A DNA stretch of 64,000 nucleotides, from the NCBI RefSeq assembly GCF_900497595.1, contig NZ_UFQO01000002.1:248001-312000 (forward strand), written 5' to 3'. This document shows positions 52,836-62,489 of this stretch, one piece after another; positions within the stretch are counted from its first letter, which is position 1; each line of letters starts with the position of its first letter. This DNA comes from Treponema pectinovorum. GTDB lineage: Bacteria > Spirochaetota > Spirochaetia > Treponematales > Treponemataceae. The notes under the pieces are model-generated. The model made no database searches. It had not been told where the DNA came from and worked only from the letters and a program-made list of their open reading frames with translations. The position numbers and the translations under genes are program-made.

Positions 52836-52882
52836 GTCATTAAATATAGTTACAAACGACTTTTCTCAAAAATCGCAGAAAG

Positions 52883-54430
52883 TTATTTAACGATATCAGA
52901 CAATGCTTGTTTCATTCCTTTTGCTTGAATGTCAGCAAAGTTTTTTGCAACGCTTTCTTCTAAGCCTGCATATTTTGTCAAATCCTCTTTCCAGAAGTCA
53001 ACATTAGAAAGAACTCTGTTGGCAATTACTTTTGCATCCTTTGTTTCTTTGTTGAGCGCTGCAAAGAATTCGAGAACTGGAACTGTATCCTTGTTCTGAT
53101 AGGTTTCGTCGCCTCTCTTGGATTCGAGGTATTTTCCTCCTCTTTCGTCTGTTTTTATTTCTGTTCCATTATAGAAAGCGATTAACGCTGCCATCGAGAA
53201 AGAAAGGAGTTTTGGAACTTTGCCATTTTTTGCGATTGACTGTGTAATCGATGGAAGACATCTTGTCCAGTATTTAGCAACTGAGTTCAAAGAAATTTCA
53301 ATCAAGCGGTGTGGATTAAATGGATTTTGGAAGCGAGTCCAAACATCGTTTGCATATCCTTTAAGGTCTTCCTGGTCGCCATCAATGGAAGGAATTATTT
53401 CATTGAAAATTACATCGTGCATAAATTTCTGTGCAGCGGCATTTGGTTCGTTAAAGCCTGTTCCAACTTTTTCTGAGCAAACTATATCCTGAACATAATT
53501 TGAGCCAGCCAAGTATGCGGCAAGAACAGAAGAAGTGTGTGCTCCATTCAAAATGCGAACTTTTCTTGTGTGGTAGTAGTCCATATTCTGAACCCACTTA
53601 ACAGAAAGTCCTGCTTTAACGAGAGGAAGTTCATCTTCGTGTGATTTTGCAGATTCAATAACCCAAAAGTGAAAGAGTTCTGCGGAATCGAGCAATTTAT
53701 CTTCGTATCCAAGTTTTTCGCAAAGGTTTTCTGCTTGAGTTTTTCCGTTTTCTTCTTTTGTAAGAAGTGGGAAGTAGCCTGGAACAATGCGGTCAACAAG
53801 GCAAGAGCAAACATCGCAGTCGTTGTTAAACCAGTTTATAAAATCAGGTCCTAAATGCCAGTCGCGTGCATGCTGGAGAATGCAGATTCTAAGGTTAAGA
53901 CCTGCATCATCAGAAAGTTCGCAAGGAATTAAAATCAAACCTTTGTCGTGTGCTCCATTAAATGCTTTAAAGCGATGGTACAAAAATGCGGTTAGTTTTC
54001 CAGGATAAGAAGCCTGTGGTTTGTCGTCTAATTTTGCAGAAGAATCGTATTGAATTCCTGCTTCTGTAGTATTAGAAACTATAAATCTTAAATCTGGATT
54101 TTCTGCACACTTTATATAGTCATCAAAGTTTACATAAGGGTTTATTGAGCGGCTGATAGAGTTAATAGTGCGAGTTTCTACGGTTGGTTTTCCGTCTTTC
54201 ATTCCGCGAAGAACCGTATTGTAGAGGTTGTTTTGTTCGTTCATCGCATCTATCATTCCCTTTGCCAAAGGTTGAACGATAACTATGTTTCCATTGAAAT
54301 CTGTTTTTTCGTTAACGATATCAATTTGCCAATCTACAAATGCACGAAGGAATCCACCTTCTCCGAATTGTAGGATTTTTTCTGGACGTTTTACTGTTTT
54401 TACAACGTCTTTTATCGACTTTAATGCCAT
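52883..54430 (-). CDS. uxaB: Tagaturonate reductase (altronate oxidoreductase)
   Basis: A 515-residue long-chain mannitol-type dehydrogenase. The N-terminal nucleotide region is ILQFGEGGFLRAFVDWQID; VSNTTEAGIQY, CELSDDAGLNL and the catalytic-site RILNGAHTSSV are the UxaB form of the family. It reduces tagaturonate to altronate in galacturonate breakdown. The start is ATG 54430, preceded by GGAGG; the upstream starts lie over the ribosome site. It is divergent from the large regulator, which probably controls it. Confidence 0.9.
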   Translation of the reverse strand: MALKSIKDVVKTVKRPEKILQFGEGGFLRAFVDWQIDIVNEKTDFNGNIVIVQPLAKGMIDAMNEQNNLYNTVLRGMKDGKPTVETRTINSISRSINPYVNFDDYIKCAENPDLRFIVSNTTEAGIQYDSSAKLDDKPQASYPGKLTAFLYHRFKAFNGAHDKGLILIPCELSDDAGLNLRICILQHARDWHLGPDFINWFNNDCDVCSCLVDRIVPGYFPLLTKEENGKTQAENLCEKLGYEDKLLDSAELFHFWVIESAKSHEDELPLVKAGLSVKWVQNMDYYHTRKVRILNGAHTSSVLAAYLAGSNYVQDIVCSEKVGTGFNEPNAAAQKFMHDVIFNEIIPSIDGDQEDLKGYANDVWTRFQNPFNPHRLIEISLNSVAKYWTRCLPSITQSIAKNGKVPKLLSFSMAALIAFYNGTEIKTDERGGKYLESKRGDETYQNKDTVPVLEFFAALNKETKDAKVIANRVLSNVDFWKEDLTKYAGLEESVAKNFADIQAKGMKQALSDIVK

Positions 54431-54572
54431 TTTAAGAGCCTCCAAAATTATAAAATAATGCTATCATTTATAGGAAAACCTTTCAATGTCGAAAAAATTA
54501 TTCCGCGTTTGACATATAAATTGATAAAAAAGCTACATTTTATTATGAAATTTGTACAAAAACAGAAAAGAC

Positions 54573-54601
54573 TTGTAAAAAAAACGACATCATAATAGAA
54601 T
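54573..54601 (+). promoter_or_regulatory. Promoter of the AraC-type regulator
   Basis: TTGTAA at 54573-54578, 17-base spacer, TAGAAT at 54596-54601; a 31-base leader with AGAGG precedes the ATG. The divergent 200-base gap to uxaB is AT-rich and may hold operator sites. Confidence 0.5.
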
Positions 54602-54632
54602 TATTTAACCATTCCTTAGAGGTGCCCTGCTG

Positions 54633-57600
54633 ATGAAAAATGATTGTTCAGGAAAGAGAATTGGATTTGTTTTGCAGTCTATTCATTTTGGCTCATCATT
54701 AAAGCTTTGGCAAAAGCTTACGAATTATGTTTCACGGAAAAGCGGTTCTTTTTTCATATTTCCAGGAAGCCATTTAAATAATCCGATATCCCGCAACCCT
54801 CGAAACGAAATTTATAAACTCGTTAATTCTGAAAATTTAGATGGACTTATAAGCTGGGCTTCCAGTATAGGCAATGGAATTTCTCAAGAAGAATTAACTG
54901 CTTTCCATAGAAAATTTGGAACTCTTCCATTTGTAACAATCGGACAAAAAATTTTAAACAATCCAGATGTTTCTTTTGATGCTTACACTGGAATGAAAGC
55001 CTTGACCGAGCATTTTATCAAAATTCACGGTGCAAAGCGGCTTGCATTTATAAGAGGCCCTAAAAATCATAAAGCGTCAGAAGACAGATTTAAAGGTTAT
55101 TACGATGCTCTGGAAGAATTTGGGCTTGTAAATGAAAAATTAATAACAGATTGTATTCCTTGGTTTGAAGGCGAAAAAGGCGTTCGTCAACTTTATGAAG
55201 AGCGAAAACTGATTCCTGGCAAAGATTTTGATACCCTTTTAACCGCAAGCGATATGATGACTCTGATTGCTGCTGAATTTTTTGAAAAGCATGGCTACCG
55301 GGTTCCAAAAGATTACATTTGTGGCGGATTTAATGATTCTTCAGAAAGCCACATATATTCGACATCTTTTTCTACAGTGCATATGCCAATGGAAAGACTT
55401 GGAATTTTAGCTTACGAAAAACTTTTTAAAGTTTTAGAAGGCCAAATTGATGTTCAAGACGAAATTTTACCTGCTTATCCTGTAATTCGCGAAAGTTGTG
55501 GTTGCAACAGTCTAAAACAATTACAAAATTTTTACGATTCTAAAATCAGAATAAAAAACAGAGATCAACTTCTGGAAGAAATCTGTAAAATATTCAAAGC
55601 TTCTGAAGATTATAAACACAAAGTTTTTGAGCCGTTGATTGATGCACTTTTTGAAAACAATCAAAGCGAGTTTTTCCAGCTTTTGAACGAAAGTCTTATA
55701 TCTTATTTTAAAGATGAAGGAGAACTTTCGTATATTTTTGCAACCTTAAAACTTTTGCGTAATTCAACTTGCCTGCCAGAAGAGTATGCAACAAAGATAA
55801 TAAACACTGTAAATCTTATAATTCCTAAGGTGCTGAATAGAGTTTGTGCAAATAAATTTTATAAAAACGAAAAAACAATTACAAATATAAGTGCAGTAAA
55901 GACAGCTTTGCTTTCTGCACACAATCTGAGCACTTTGATAAAAACTCTTTCGGAATATCTACCGCAAATGGGAATCCGAAATTCAACTTTGGTTCTCTAC
56001 GAAAATGAAGAAATTTCAAAATATGTAGGCGGTTTTAATGAGGCAGGAGAACTTAGGTTTGAAGAAATTCTTTTTCCATCAAAGCTCATAGTTCCTTCAA
56101 AATTTGCAAAAGAGTTTGAATATGGAGTTTATATCGTTCAACCGCTGTTTATGGCAAATAAATCGCTTGGTTACTTGATAACTTCTTATACAGATTGCGA
56201 TGGAAATATTTACGAAGATTTGCGTACTGCGGTAAGCAATGCTATTCAGAGTATTTTTTTATTTGAAGAAATAAACAAAGCACGCCAGCTTGCAGAACAG
56301 GCTGAATTTGCGAAGACGGAATTTTTTGCAAATGTTGGAAGCGATTTGTGCGATCCTCTAAAAGACCTTTTTGCGAAAGTTACTCAAATGGAAGTAAACA
56401 CAGAAAAAGGAATTTTAGAAAAAGACATACTTTCGGAACAGCTCATATTCTTAAAATCACAGATTCAATCTCAATTAAAAAAGACAGAAACTTTAATTGA
56501 ACTTACACGTTCACAAGTTGACGATCTTCCTATGGATAAAAAACTTTTTGATATAAGACAAGTCTTGCCAGGAAGTGTAGTCGCTAGCCTAAATCACGAA
56601 TATCCACTGCTTTATGGCGATGCAGAAAGGCTAAAAAAGGCGGTTTTAACTCTTTATGGAGAAGGCGAAGGTTCTATAAACATTTTTACAGAAGTTGAAG
56701 GATTAAAAATAATAATAAAATCGCGCCGTTTGGATTGGCAAAAGCCAGAATTACTTTTGGCAGAAAAAATAATTCTTCTTCAATACGGGCTGCTCAATAA
56801 AATCGATGAATATACAACAATAATAACTATGCCTTGGCCAAATCTTGCGGGGCTTCCTCCTGTAAAAAATGAAGAACCGCCTGTTAAGATTTTAAATCTT
56901 TCTGCAAGAATTCCAAATGTAAATCTTTTTGATTTAGAGATGGAAAATATTACAAATGCAAAAGAAAATGAACAAAAAGTTATGCTCTATTGGCAGCCGG
57001 ATAATGCTTCGATAGACGAAAGGGTAAAAGTTTATGGTTTACGCCATAACGATAAAATGTTCCGTGCTCCTATTTTGTGCTATAGCCACGAGCTTATAAA
57101 CCACAATTTTGTTGAAATGTTAGAAGCGCAAGTCCGTACAAAAAAATCCTCGCCAGTGCTTTTTGTAAATACAAAACATACTCGATACGGAACTTGGGCA
57201 ACAGACGATAACAGCGTGAGCATTCAGTCTATGGCAGAATTTGAAGATATTTTGAACGAAATAATACCTTCGCTGATTGTTTTTGAAACTATCGATGAAG
57301 AAAGCATAAAAAGAATTCGCCAAAATTCAAAAACTGTTTTGGTTCCAATAATCGTGTTGCCAGATTCAATTTTTTCTGAGCAGGAAGTTGAACTTCTTTG
57401 CTCGCATCCTAGAATAATTCTTTGCAACCGTGGAGCAGCAGAATCTGAACAATTCAATACTCGAATTCATGAAATTCTTGTTGGCGATGAAATTTTGCCT
57501 CCTCATACAGGAGCCCTTGTTAAAAAAGCGATTCTCTATTTGAATAAAAATGCTTCTCAGCAGATTGTAAGATGGAAACTTGCGGATACAGTACACGTGA

Positions 57601-57824
57601 GCGAAGATTATTTGACTAGAATCTTCCATAAAGAGATAGGGCTTTCGCTTTGGGAATATTTGAATAGGTTTAGAATTTATCTTGCAACGAAAATGCTTTT
57701 GGAAACCAACGACACAATCTATGAAATTGCAGAGAATTGTGGGTTTCAAGATCAAGCATATTTTTGTCGTGTTTTTAAAAAAATCTACGGAGTTCCACCA
57801 GGAAAAATTCGGACAAAACAGTAG
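54633..57824 (+). CDS. Giant regulator: LacI-type sensor, GAF, pseudo-kinase, AraC output
   Basis: A 1063-residue cytoplasmic regulator. Residues 8-295 are a LacI-type periplasmic-binding fold (RIGFVLQSI, IRGPKNH, ending RESCGCNS). Residues about 400-545 look GAF-like. Residues 563-576 (EFFANVGSDLCDPL) match the H-box of histidine kinases, but Ser570 replaces the His, and the following ATPase region is degraded. A receiver-like part may lie near 830-940. The C-terminus (about 955-1063) is an AraC DNA-binding domain with two HTHs (LADTVHVSEDYLTRIF; IYEIAENCGFQDQAYF). It probably senses a sugar and controls uxaB and the importer downstream. Confidence 0.82.
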   Translation: MKNDCSGKRIGFVLQSIHFGSSLKLWQKLTNYVSRKSGSFFIFPGSHLNNPISRNPRNEIYKLVNSENLDGLISWASSIGNGISQEELTAFHRKFGTLPFVTIGQKILNNPDVSFDAYTGMKALTEHFIKIHGAKRLAFIRGPKNHKASEDRFKGYYDALEEFGLVNEKLITDCIPWFEGEKGVRQLYEERKLIPGKDFDTLLTASDMMTLIAAEFFEKHGYRVPKDYICGGFNDSSESHIYSTSFSTVHMPMERLGILAYEKLFKVLEGQIDVQDEILPAYPVIRESCGCNSLKQLQNFYDSKIRIKNRDQLLEEICKIFKASEDYKHKVFEPLIDALFENNQSEFFQLLNESLISYFKDEGELSYIFATLKLLRNSTCLPEEYATKIINTVNLIIPKVLNRVCANKFYKNEKTITNISAVKTALLSAHNLSTLIKTLSEYLPQMGIRNSTLVLYENEEISKYVGGFNEAGELRFEEILFPSKLIVPSKFAKEFEYGVYIVQPLFMANKSLGYLITSYTDCDGNIYEDLRTAVSNAIQSIFLFEEINKARQLAEQAEFAKTEFFANVGSDLCDPLKDLFAKVTQMEVNTEKGILEKDILSEQLIFLKSQIQSQLKKTETLIELTRSQVDDLPMDKKLFDIRQVLPGSVVASLNHEYPLLYGDAERLKKAVLTLYGEGEGSINIFTEVEGLKIIIKSRRLDWQKPELLLAEKIILLQYGLLNKIDEYTTIITMPWPNLAGLPPVKNEEPPVKILNLSARIPNVNLFDLEMENITNAKENEQKVMLYWQPDNASIDERVKVYGLRHNDKMFRAPILCYSHELINHNFVEMLEAQVRTKKSSPVLFVNTKHTRYGTWATDDNSVSIQSMAEFEDILNEIIPSLIVFETIDEESIKRIRQNSKTVLVPIIVLPDSIFSEQEVELLCSHPRIILCNRGAAESEQFNTRIHEILVGDEILPPHTGALVKKAILYLNKNASQQIVRWKLADTVHVSEDYLTRIFHKEIGLSLWEYLNRFRIYLATKMLLETNDTIYEIAENCGFQDQAYFCRVFKKIYGVPPGKIRTKQ

Positions 57825-57913
57825 GAATTTTTTAATCACAGTTCGTTTTTGTCCAATAAAACGCTTGTCAATTTTATAATAAAAAAGTTAATATATTTGA
57901 ACTGAGGTTAATT

Positions 57914-58855
57914 ATGGTCGCACAAGAAACACCTGTTCTTAAGGCTCCAAAGAAAAATCTTTGGAAAGACGTTAAGAGACACTATTCTGTTTATGCTCTG
58001 CTCGTTATTCCTGCTGTTTACTATGCTATTTTGAAGTATGGTGCAATAGTTAATGGACAGATTGCTTTTAAAAGCTTTTTGCCAGCAGATGGCATTTGGG
58101 GAAGTAGTTGGATTGGATTCCGCAACTTTATAGACTTCTTCCAGTCATTTTATTTTGGTGAATTGCTTCGCAACACAATATTCTACAGTTTAGCAAAACT
58201 TGTAATAAGTGTTCCGCTTTCAATAATACTTGCCGTAACTCTTTATGAATGTACACACGATATACTTCGTAAGGTAGTTCAGACTCTCGCTTATCTTCCT
58301 CACTTTCTTTCATGGGTTATCATGTACGGTATTTTGCTCGTATTGCTCGCTCCAGGCGATGGTATGGTAAATGATATCATAAGATTTTTTGGCGGAGAAG
58401 CTGTTGACTTCCTTACTAATACTCACACATTCCCTGCAATCGTAATTATATCTGATGCTTGGAAGGAAATGGGTTGGGCAGCTATAATCTTTATAGCCGC
58501 ATTGATGGGAATCGACCCTTCTTTGTTTGAGGCTGCGATGGTTGAAGGTGCTTCTGCTGTTCAGCGCGTATGGTACATCACAATTCCTTCAATAAAACCT
58601 GTAATAGTAACAGTAGTTCTTCTTAAACTCGGTACTGTTTTGGATGCTGGATTCAACCAGATGTTCATGTTGTATTCTGTTCCTGTATATTCAGTAGCAG
58701 ATATAATCGATACTTGGGTATATCGTCAGGGTCTTTTGCAGTTTAAATTTGCACTTGCAACATCTGTAGGTATTTTCAAGGGTGTAATCGGTATGTTGTT
58801 GGTTATGACATCAAACGCTGTCGTTAAAAAACTCGCTGATTCTTCACTTCTTTAA
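57914..58855 (+). CDS. Sugar ABC transporter permease, LplB type
   Basis: A 313-residue permease with six hydrophobic helices and the EAA loop EAAMVEGASAVQRVWYITIP near residue 217. This LplB-like group imports complex plant oligosaccharides in many gut bacteria. It has GAGG before the ATG and is 16 bases from the second permease. It lies directly behind the AraC-type regulator. Confidence 0.9.
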   Translation: MVAQETPVLKAPKKNLWKDVKRHYSVYALLVIPAVYYAILKYGAIVNGQIAFKSFLPADGIWGSSWIGFRNFIDFFQSFYFGELLRNTIFYSLAKLVISVPLSIILAVTLYECTHDILRKVVQTLAYLPHFLSWVIMYGILLVLLAPGDGMVNDIIRFFGGEAVDFLTNTHTFPAIVIISDAWKEMGWAAIIFIAALMGIDPSLFEAAMVEGASAVQRVWYITIPSIKPVIVTVVLLKLGTVLDAGFNQMFMLYSVPVYSVADIIDTWVYRQGLLQFKFALATSVGIFKGVIGMLLVMTSNAVVKKLADSSLL

Positions 58856-58870
58856 TATAAGGAAACAAAA

Positions 58871-59761
58871 ATGACAAAACCAAGTACAATAAAATTAACT
58901 GCTGGCGATCGCACCTTTTATATATGTATAAATGCATTTTTAATCTTTATTGGTGTAATTATTGCAATTCCAATGTGGTCAACAATTACTCTTTCTTTTA
59001 GACCAAATACTTTCCTTGGAACAAATTTTGAAGGAATGTTCTTGCCTGTTTGGAAATGGGATACCGCAGCATATAAGGCACTTCTGGGCAATGCTGGTTT
59101 TATAAATGCATTCTGGAACTCGATGAAAATCATGGTTTTTGGTGTTATAACTGCTTTGAGCCTTACTGTTCCAATGGCATATTGTATGTCTGTATCTGAT
59201 TTACCAGGTCGCAAAATATTGAACTACTTTGTTCTTATTCCTTACCTGTTTAATATTGGTGTAATTCCTACATATCTCGTAGTAACAAACCTTAATCTTA
59301 CAAACCATCTTGCATCTATCTTCTTGCCTGGTGCTATTGGTACATACAACTGTTTGATTATGCGCGGCTTTTTTGAAGGAATTCCTGAATCTCTTAAAGA
59401 ATCTGCTCGTATTGATGGTGCTGCAGAATGGTATGTTTTGGTATCAATCATTCTTCCGTTGTCTAAACCTATTATCATGACAATCGGGCTTTATTATGCA
59501 GTAAACTTCTGGAATGACTTTATGCACGCTATGCTTTATTTGAACGAAGCATATCTTCAGCCACTTCCAATTCTTCTTCGTAACATCCTTATGGCTTCTG
59601 GTATGAATGAATACGTTGAAGTAAATGCATTTGGCAATGCTTCTGTACAGGCAATAAAAGCGGCATCTGTATTTATGTCGGCAATTCCTATGATGCTTGC
59701 TTATCCGTTTATTCAAAAGTACTTTACAAAAGGCACAATGCTTGGCTCTGTAAAGGGTTAA
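58871..59761 (+). CDS. Sugar ABC transporter permease, YtcP type
   Basis: A 296-residue permease, partner of LplB-like proteins. Its EAA loop is ESARIDGAAEWYVLVSIILP near residue 178. AAGGAAAC precedes the ATG. It forms the membrane channel with the previous gene product. No ATPase gene follows, so a shared MsmX-like ATPase from elsewhere is expected. Confidence 0.9.
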   Translation: MTKPSTIKLTAGDRTFYICINAFLIFIGVIIAIPMWSTITLSFRPNTFLGTNFEGMFLPVWKWDTAAYKALLGNAGFINAFWNSMKIMVFGVITALSLTVPMAYCMSVSDLPGRKILNYFVLIPYLFNIGVIPTYLVVTNLNLTNHLASIFLPGAIGTYNCLIMRGFFEGIPESLKESARIDGAAEWYVLVSIILPLSKPIIMTIGLYYAVNFWNDFMHAMLYLNEAYLQPLPILLRNILMASGMNEYVEVNAFGNASVQAIKAASVFMSAIPMMLAYPFIQKYFTKGTMLGSVKG

Positions 59762-59782
59762 TGTTAAGAGTTATTAAATTTG

Positions 59783-59825
59783 TTGACCAGATGATAATAT
59801 TTTTTATTGTCTGGTCAATTTTTTA
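59783..59825 (+). terminator. Partial terminator between permeases and binding protein
   Basis: TTGACCAGA (59783-59791) and TCTGGTCAA (59810-59818), followed by TT-rich sequence. A TATAAT at 59829-59834 just after it may start a separate, stronger transcript of the binding protein. Confidence 0.65.
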
Positions 59826-59921
59826 TGGTATAATAAAAACATCTGTTATCTTTTGATAGGGGATGTTTTTATCTATAAAAAAAAAGAATGTTTTTCATTC
59901 ATATTCAAAAAGGAGGATAAA

Positions 59922-61541
59922 ATGAAAAATTTTTTTAAGAATCTTGCTCTTATCGCTTTGATTCTTACTGTTGTTTCTCCAGTTTTTGCTGCAAAAAAAT
60001 GGAAAGTAAACAAGGACGGAACTGTTGATATCGAACTTTGGTATGGTGCTGCTGTAACAGAAGCCGGTCCACCACCAGCAGACTGGGTTGCTTATGACAT
60101 CATTAAAAAGAAGCTTGGAATCAATCTTGTAATTACAGCGCTCCCTTCAAACGAATCAGATCAGGACACAAAGATTAACGCTGCTGGCGCTGCAAATGCA
60201 CTTCCAGACATCTTTATGTGTGGTGATAACTGTTTCCAGATTCTTTCTAAACAAAGACTTCTTGCACCTGTTGATGATATGTTTGCTATGATGCCTAACC
60301 GCACTGCAAAACTTCATGATAAAGATGCTCGCATGCACTCTACTGTAAACGGTGTTTGCTATGGTCTTGATCAGCCAGGAACAATCGTTAGAAACGAAGG
60401 TGTTCTTATCCGCAAAGACTGGTTGGACAGACTTGGTCTTAAAGTTCCTAAGACAACAGACGAATTCTTTGAAGTAATGAAGGCATTTACTTTTAAAGAT
60501 CCAGATGGAAACGGAAAAAATGATACTTACGGTCTTGGTGCTTACATTGAGCTCAAACCACAGAGTGAAGGTCTTGGTTCTCGTTTTGAACCTTGGTTTG
60601 GTGCTTTTGGTGTTGCAGGAACTTGGTCTATGTCAAAAGATTCAGCAGGGCTCAATGTTAACAAACCAGAATACTATGATGCTCTTGAATTCCTTAAGAA
60701 AGTTATTGATGCAAAAGTAATTGATCCTAACTGGACTGCTTACAAGAAAGATGACTATCGTGCTTCTTGGAAACAGGGAAAATTTGGTATATTCCGTGAA
60801 CAGAACGCTGCTGCATTTGCAGAATCTAACTATGCTCCATTTGATCAGAACTTCCCTAAAGGAGAATTGATTATCATTGATCCTCCAGTTGGACCAAAAG
60901 GAAAATCTGCTGCTGGTGTTTACGATCAGGCATATCGCCGCTATTGTTTGGCTGCTGCTAATGCAGGACAGACAATAAAGAACTGGAAAGATGTTGACAG
61001 TTCTAGAAAGACAATCACTAAAAAAGAGATGATTGCACGTCTTCTTGAATGGATGTCTTCTGATGAAGGTTATTACCTTCTCGGATACGGTGTTGAAGGT
61101 GTTAACTATGTTAAAGATCCTGTAACAGGTGCTCCATCAAAAGATGGAATTCCTAACAAGGAATTGGCTTATTCAAAACCAAAGATGCAGCCTCTTACTC
61201 AGTTGCGCAATATGGTTTACTACAATTCTGATATTGAATTGGCTACTCGCTATCCAACTTATATCACAGCAGTTTCAAAGAAAGAACTTTCTTCTTTGAA
61301 AGCACTTCGCATTATGCAGGCTAAACCATGGACTCCTGTAATTGGTGCTTCGCTTCTCCCTCTTCCAGATGCTGACCTTCAGCGTTTCTACGAGCAGGGT
61401 GTTGTAGAATTTATGACAGGAAAGCGCCAGCTTACAAAAGCAAACTGGGATGCTTGGTTGGCAGAATTTAACAACATGGGTGGAAAAGCTTGGGAACAGG
61501 CTGGTATTGCTAAGATGAAGGAACTGAATCTCCTTTACTAG
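59922..61541 (+). CDS. Sugar-binding protein, LplA type
   Basis: A 539-residue extracellular solute-binding protein. The signal peptide (FFKNLALIALILTVVSPVFA) is cleaved before AKKWKV; there is no lipobox Cys, so it may be periplasmic and soluble. The region VTEAGPPPADW and later DNCFQIL fit LplA-type proteins. ATG 59922 follows AGGAGG at 59911-59916, and an upstream open frame is ignored. It uses more regular codons (GTT, CTT, GAA), as in a highly expressed gene. It serves the two permeases. Confidence 0.9.
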   Translation: MKNFFKNLALIALILTVVSPVFAAKKWKVNKDGTVDIELWYGAAVTEAGPPPADWVAYDIIKKKLGINLVITALPSNESDQDTKINAAGAANALPDIFMCGDNCFQILSKQRLLAPVDDMFAMMPNRTAKLHDKDARMHSTVNGVCYGLDQPGTIVRNEGVLIRKDWLDRLGLKVPKTTDEFFEVMKAFTFKDPDGNGKNDTYGLGAYIELKPQSEGLGSRFEPWFGAFGVAGTWSMSKDSAGLNVNKPEYYDALEFLKKVIDAKVIDPNWTAYKKDDYRASWKQGKFGIFREQNAAAFAESNYAPFDQNFPKGELIIIDPPVGPKGKSAAGVYDQAYRRYCLAAANAGQTIKNWKDVDSSRKTITKKEMIARLLEWMSSDEGYYLLGYGVEGVNYVKDPVTGAPSKDGIPNKELAYSKPKMQPLTQLRNMVYYNSDIELATRYPTYITAVSKKELSSLKALRIMQAKPWTPVIGASLLPLPDADLQRFYEQGVVEFMTGKRQLTKANWDAWLAEFNNMGGKAWEQAGIAKMKELNLLY

Positions 61542-61563
61542 TTTTTACTGACAACCTAATAGG

Positions 61564-61592
61564 GCGGTATCGGAAGATACCGCTTTTTTTTT
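61564..61592 (+). terminator. Strong terminator of the sugar-importer operon
   Basis: GCGGTATC (61564-61571), loop GGAA, GATACCGC (61576-61583) and nine Ts. Confidence 0.93.
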
Positions 61593-61606
61593 CTCAAAAA
61601 TTGATT

Positions 61607-61618
61607 TATATTCAATCT
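61607..61618 (+). promoter_or_regulatory. -10 box of the SpoU methyltransferase, apparently leaderless
   Basis: TATATT at 61607-61612 lies 6 bases before ATG 61619; the -35 region is T-rich and has no clear match. Confidence 0.4.
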
Positions 61619-62389
61619 ATGAAAAACACTCAAAAAAATGAACTGGCAGTCTGTGGTTATGCAGCCGTAAAAAAACTTGCAGAAAAAAATCCGGATAAAA
61701 TAAAAAGATTTTACTTTACACAAGAGAGGATGGGAGAGTTTGGGGATTTGTGCAAAATCCTTGCCAGCAAAAAAAGGCCTTATAATAAAGTTTCTGAAGA
61801 TGAACTTTTGAAAATTTGTGGTAGTGTTCATCATCAAGGTGTAGTTGCCATGATTGAGCAGCCTGAAATCGAACCGCTAAATTCAGCTATAACTGACGAA
61901 TGGTTGCATAAAAAAGAATCTGCACTTCTTTTGGATAGGGTTGGAAATGCAAATAATTTGGGTGCTATAGTTCGTAGTGCGGCATTTTTTGGCTGTAAAA
62001 ATATCATAATTCCTCTAGATGAGGCGCAAAGTTCAATCACAACGAGTTCATATCGGGTTGCACAAGGCGGAATGGAATTTGTTGAGTTTTTTTCGGTAAA
62101 ATCTATCCCAAATCTTTTAAAAGCACTAAAAGGTAAAATGGTGAGAATCGGAACAGAAGTCAATACAAAGAAAACTGTTGATTACATAAAAAATTTGACT
62201 GGAAAAAAGCCTGTTCTTATAGTTTTAGGAAATGAGGAACACGGAATTTCAAAGGAAGTAAAAGAAAATTGTGATGAACTTATAACAATTCCGTTTGGAG
62301 CTGGATTTCCAACTGAAGAAGTTCAAGCTATAGAAAGTTTAAATGTTGCTCAAGCGGCAGCAATCATTTTGTATGAAATGCGAAAGTGA
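61619..62389 (+). CDS. SpoU-family RNA 2'-O-methyltransferase (RlmB-like)
   Basis: A 256-residue rRNA or tRNA ribose methyltransferase. N-terminal substrate-binding part (residues 1-90), then SpoU motifs: DRVGNANNLGAIVRSAAFFG (motif 1), LIVLGNEEHGIS (motif 2) and IPFGAGFPTEEVQAIESLNVAQAAAI, shown here in parts (motif 3), which form the AdoMet knot. Motif 3 holds a short extra GFPTEEVQ. ATG 61619 is preferred; TTG 61601 lies over the -10 box. Confidence 0.88.
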   Translation: MKNTQKNELAVCGYAAVKKLAEKNPDKIKRFYFTQERMGEFGDLCKILASKKRPYNKVSEDELLKICGSVHHQGVVAMIEQPEIEPLNSAITDEWLHKKESALLLDRVGNANNLGAIVRSAAFFGCKNIIIPLDEAQSSITTSSYRVAQGGMEFVEFFSVKSIPNLLKALKGKMVRIGTEVNTKKTVDYIKNLTGKKPVLIVLGNEEHGISKEVKENCDELITIPFGAGFPTEEVQAIESLNVAQAAAIILYEMRK

Positions 62390-62424
62390 TTTTATATTGA
62401 TTTTTTGAAATTTAAAATAAAAAA

Positions 62425-62463
62425 CGCGACTTTTATGATTTTTTAATTTCGCTAAAAGTCGCG
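62425..62463. terminator. Bidirectional terminator between the methyltransferase and the sugar kinase
   Basis: CGCGACTTTTA (62425-62435) and TAAAAGTCGCG (62453-62463), an 11-bp stem between convergent genes. Confidence 0.75.
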
Positions 62464-62489
62464 CTTTGGTTTATTTTGTGTTTATAAAA

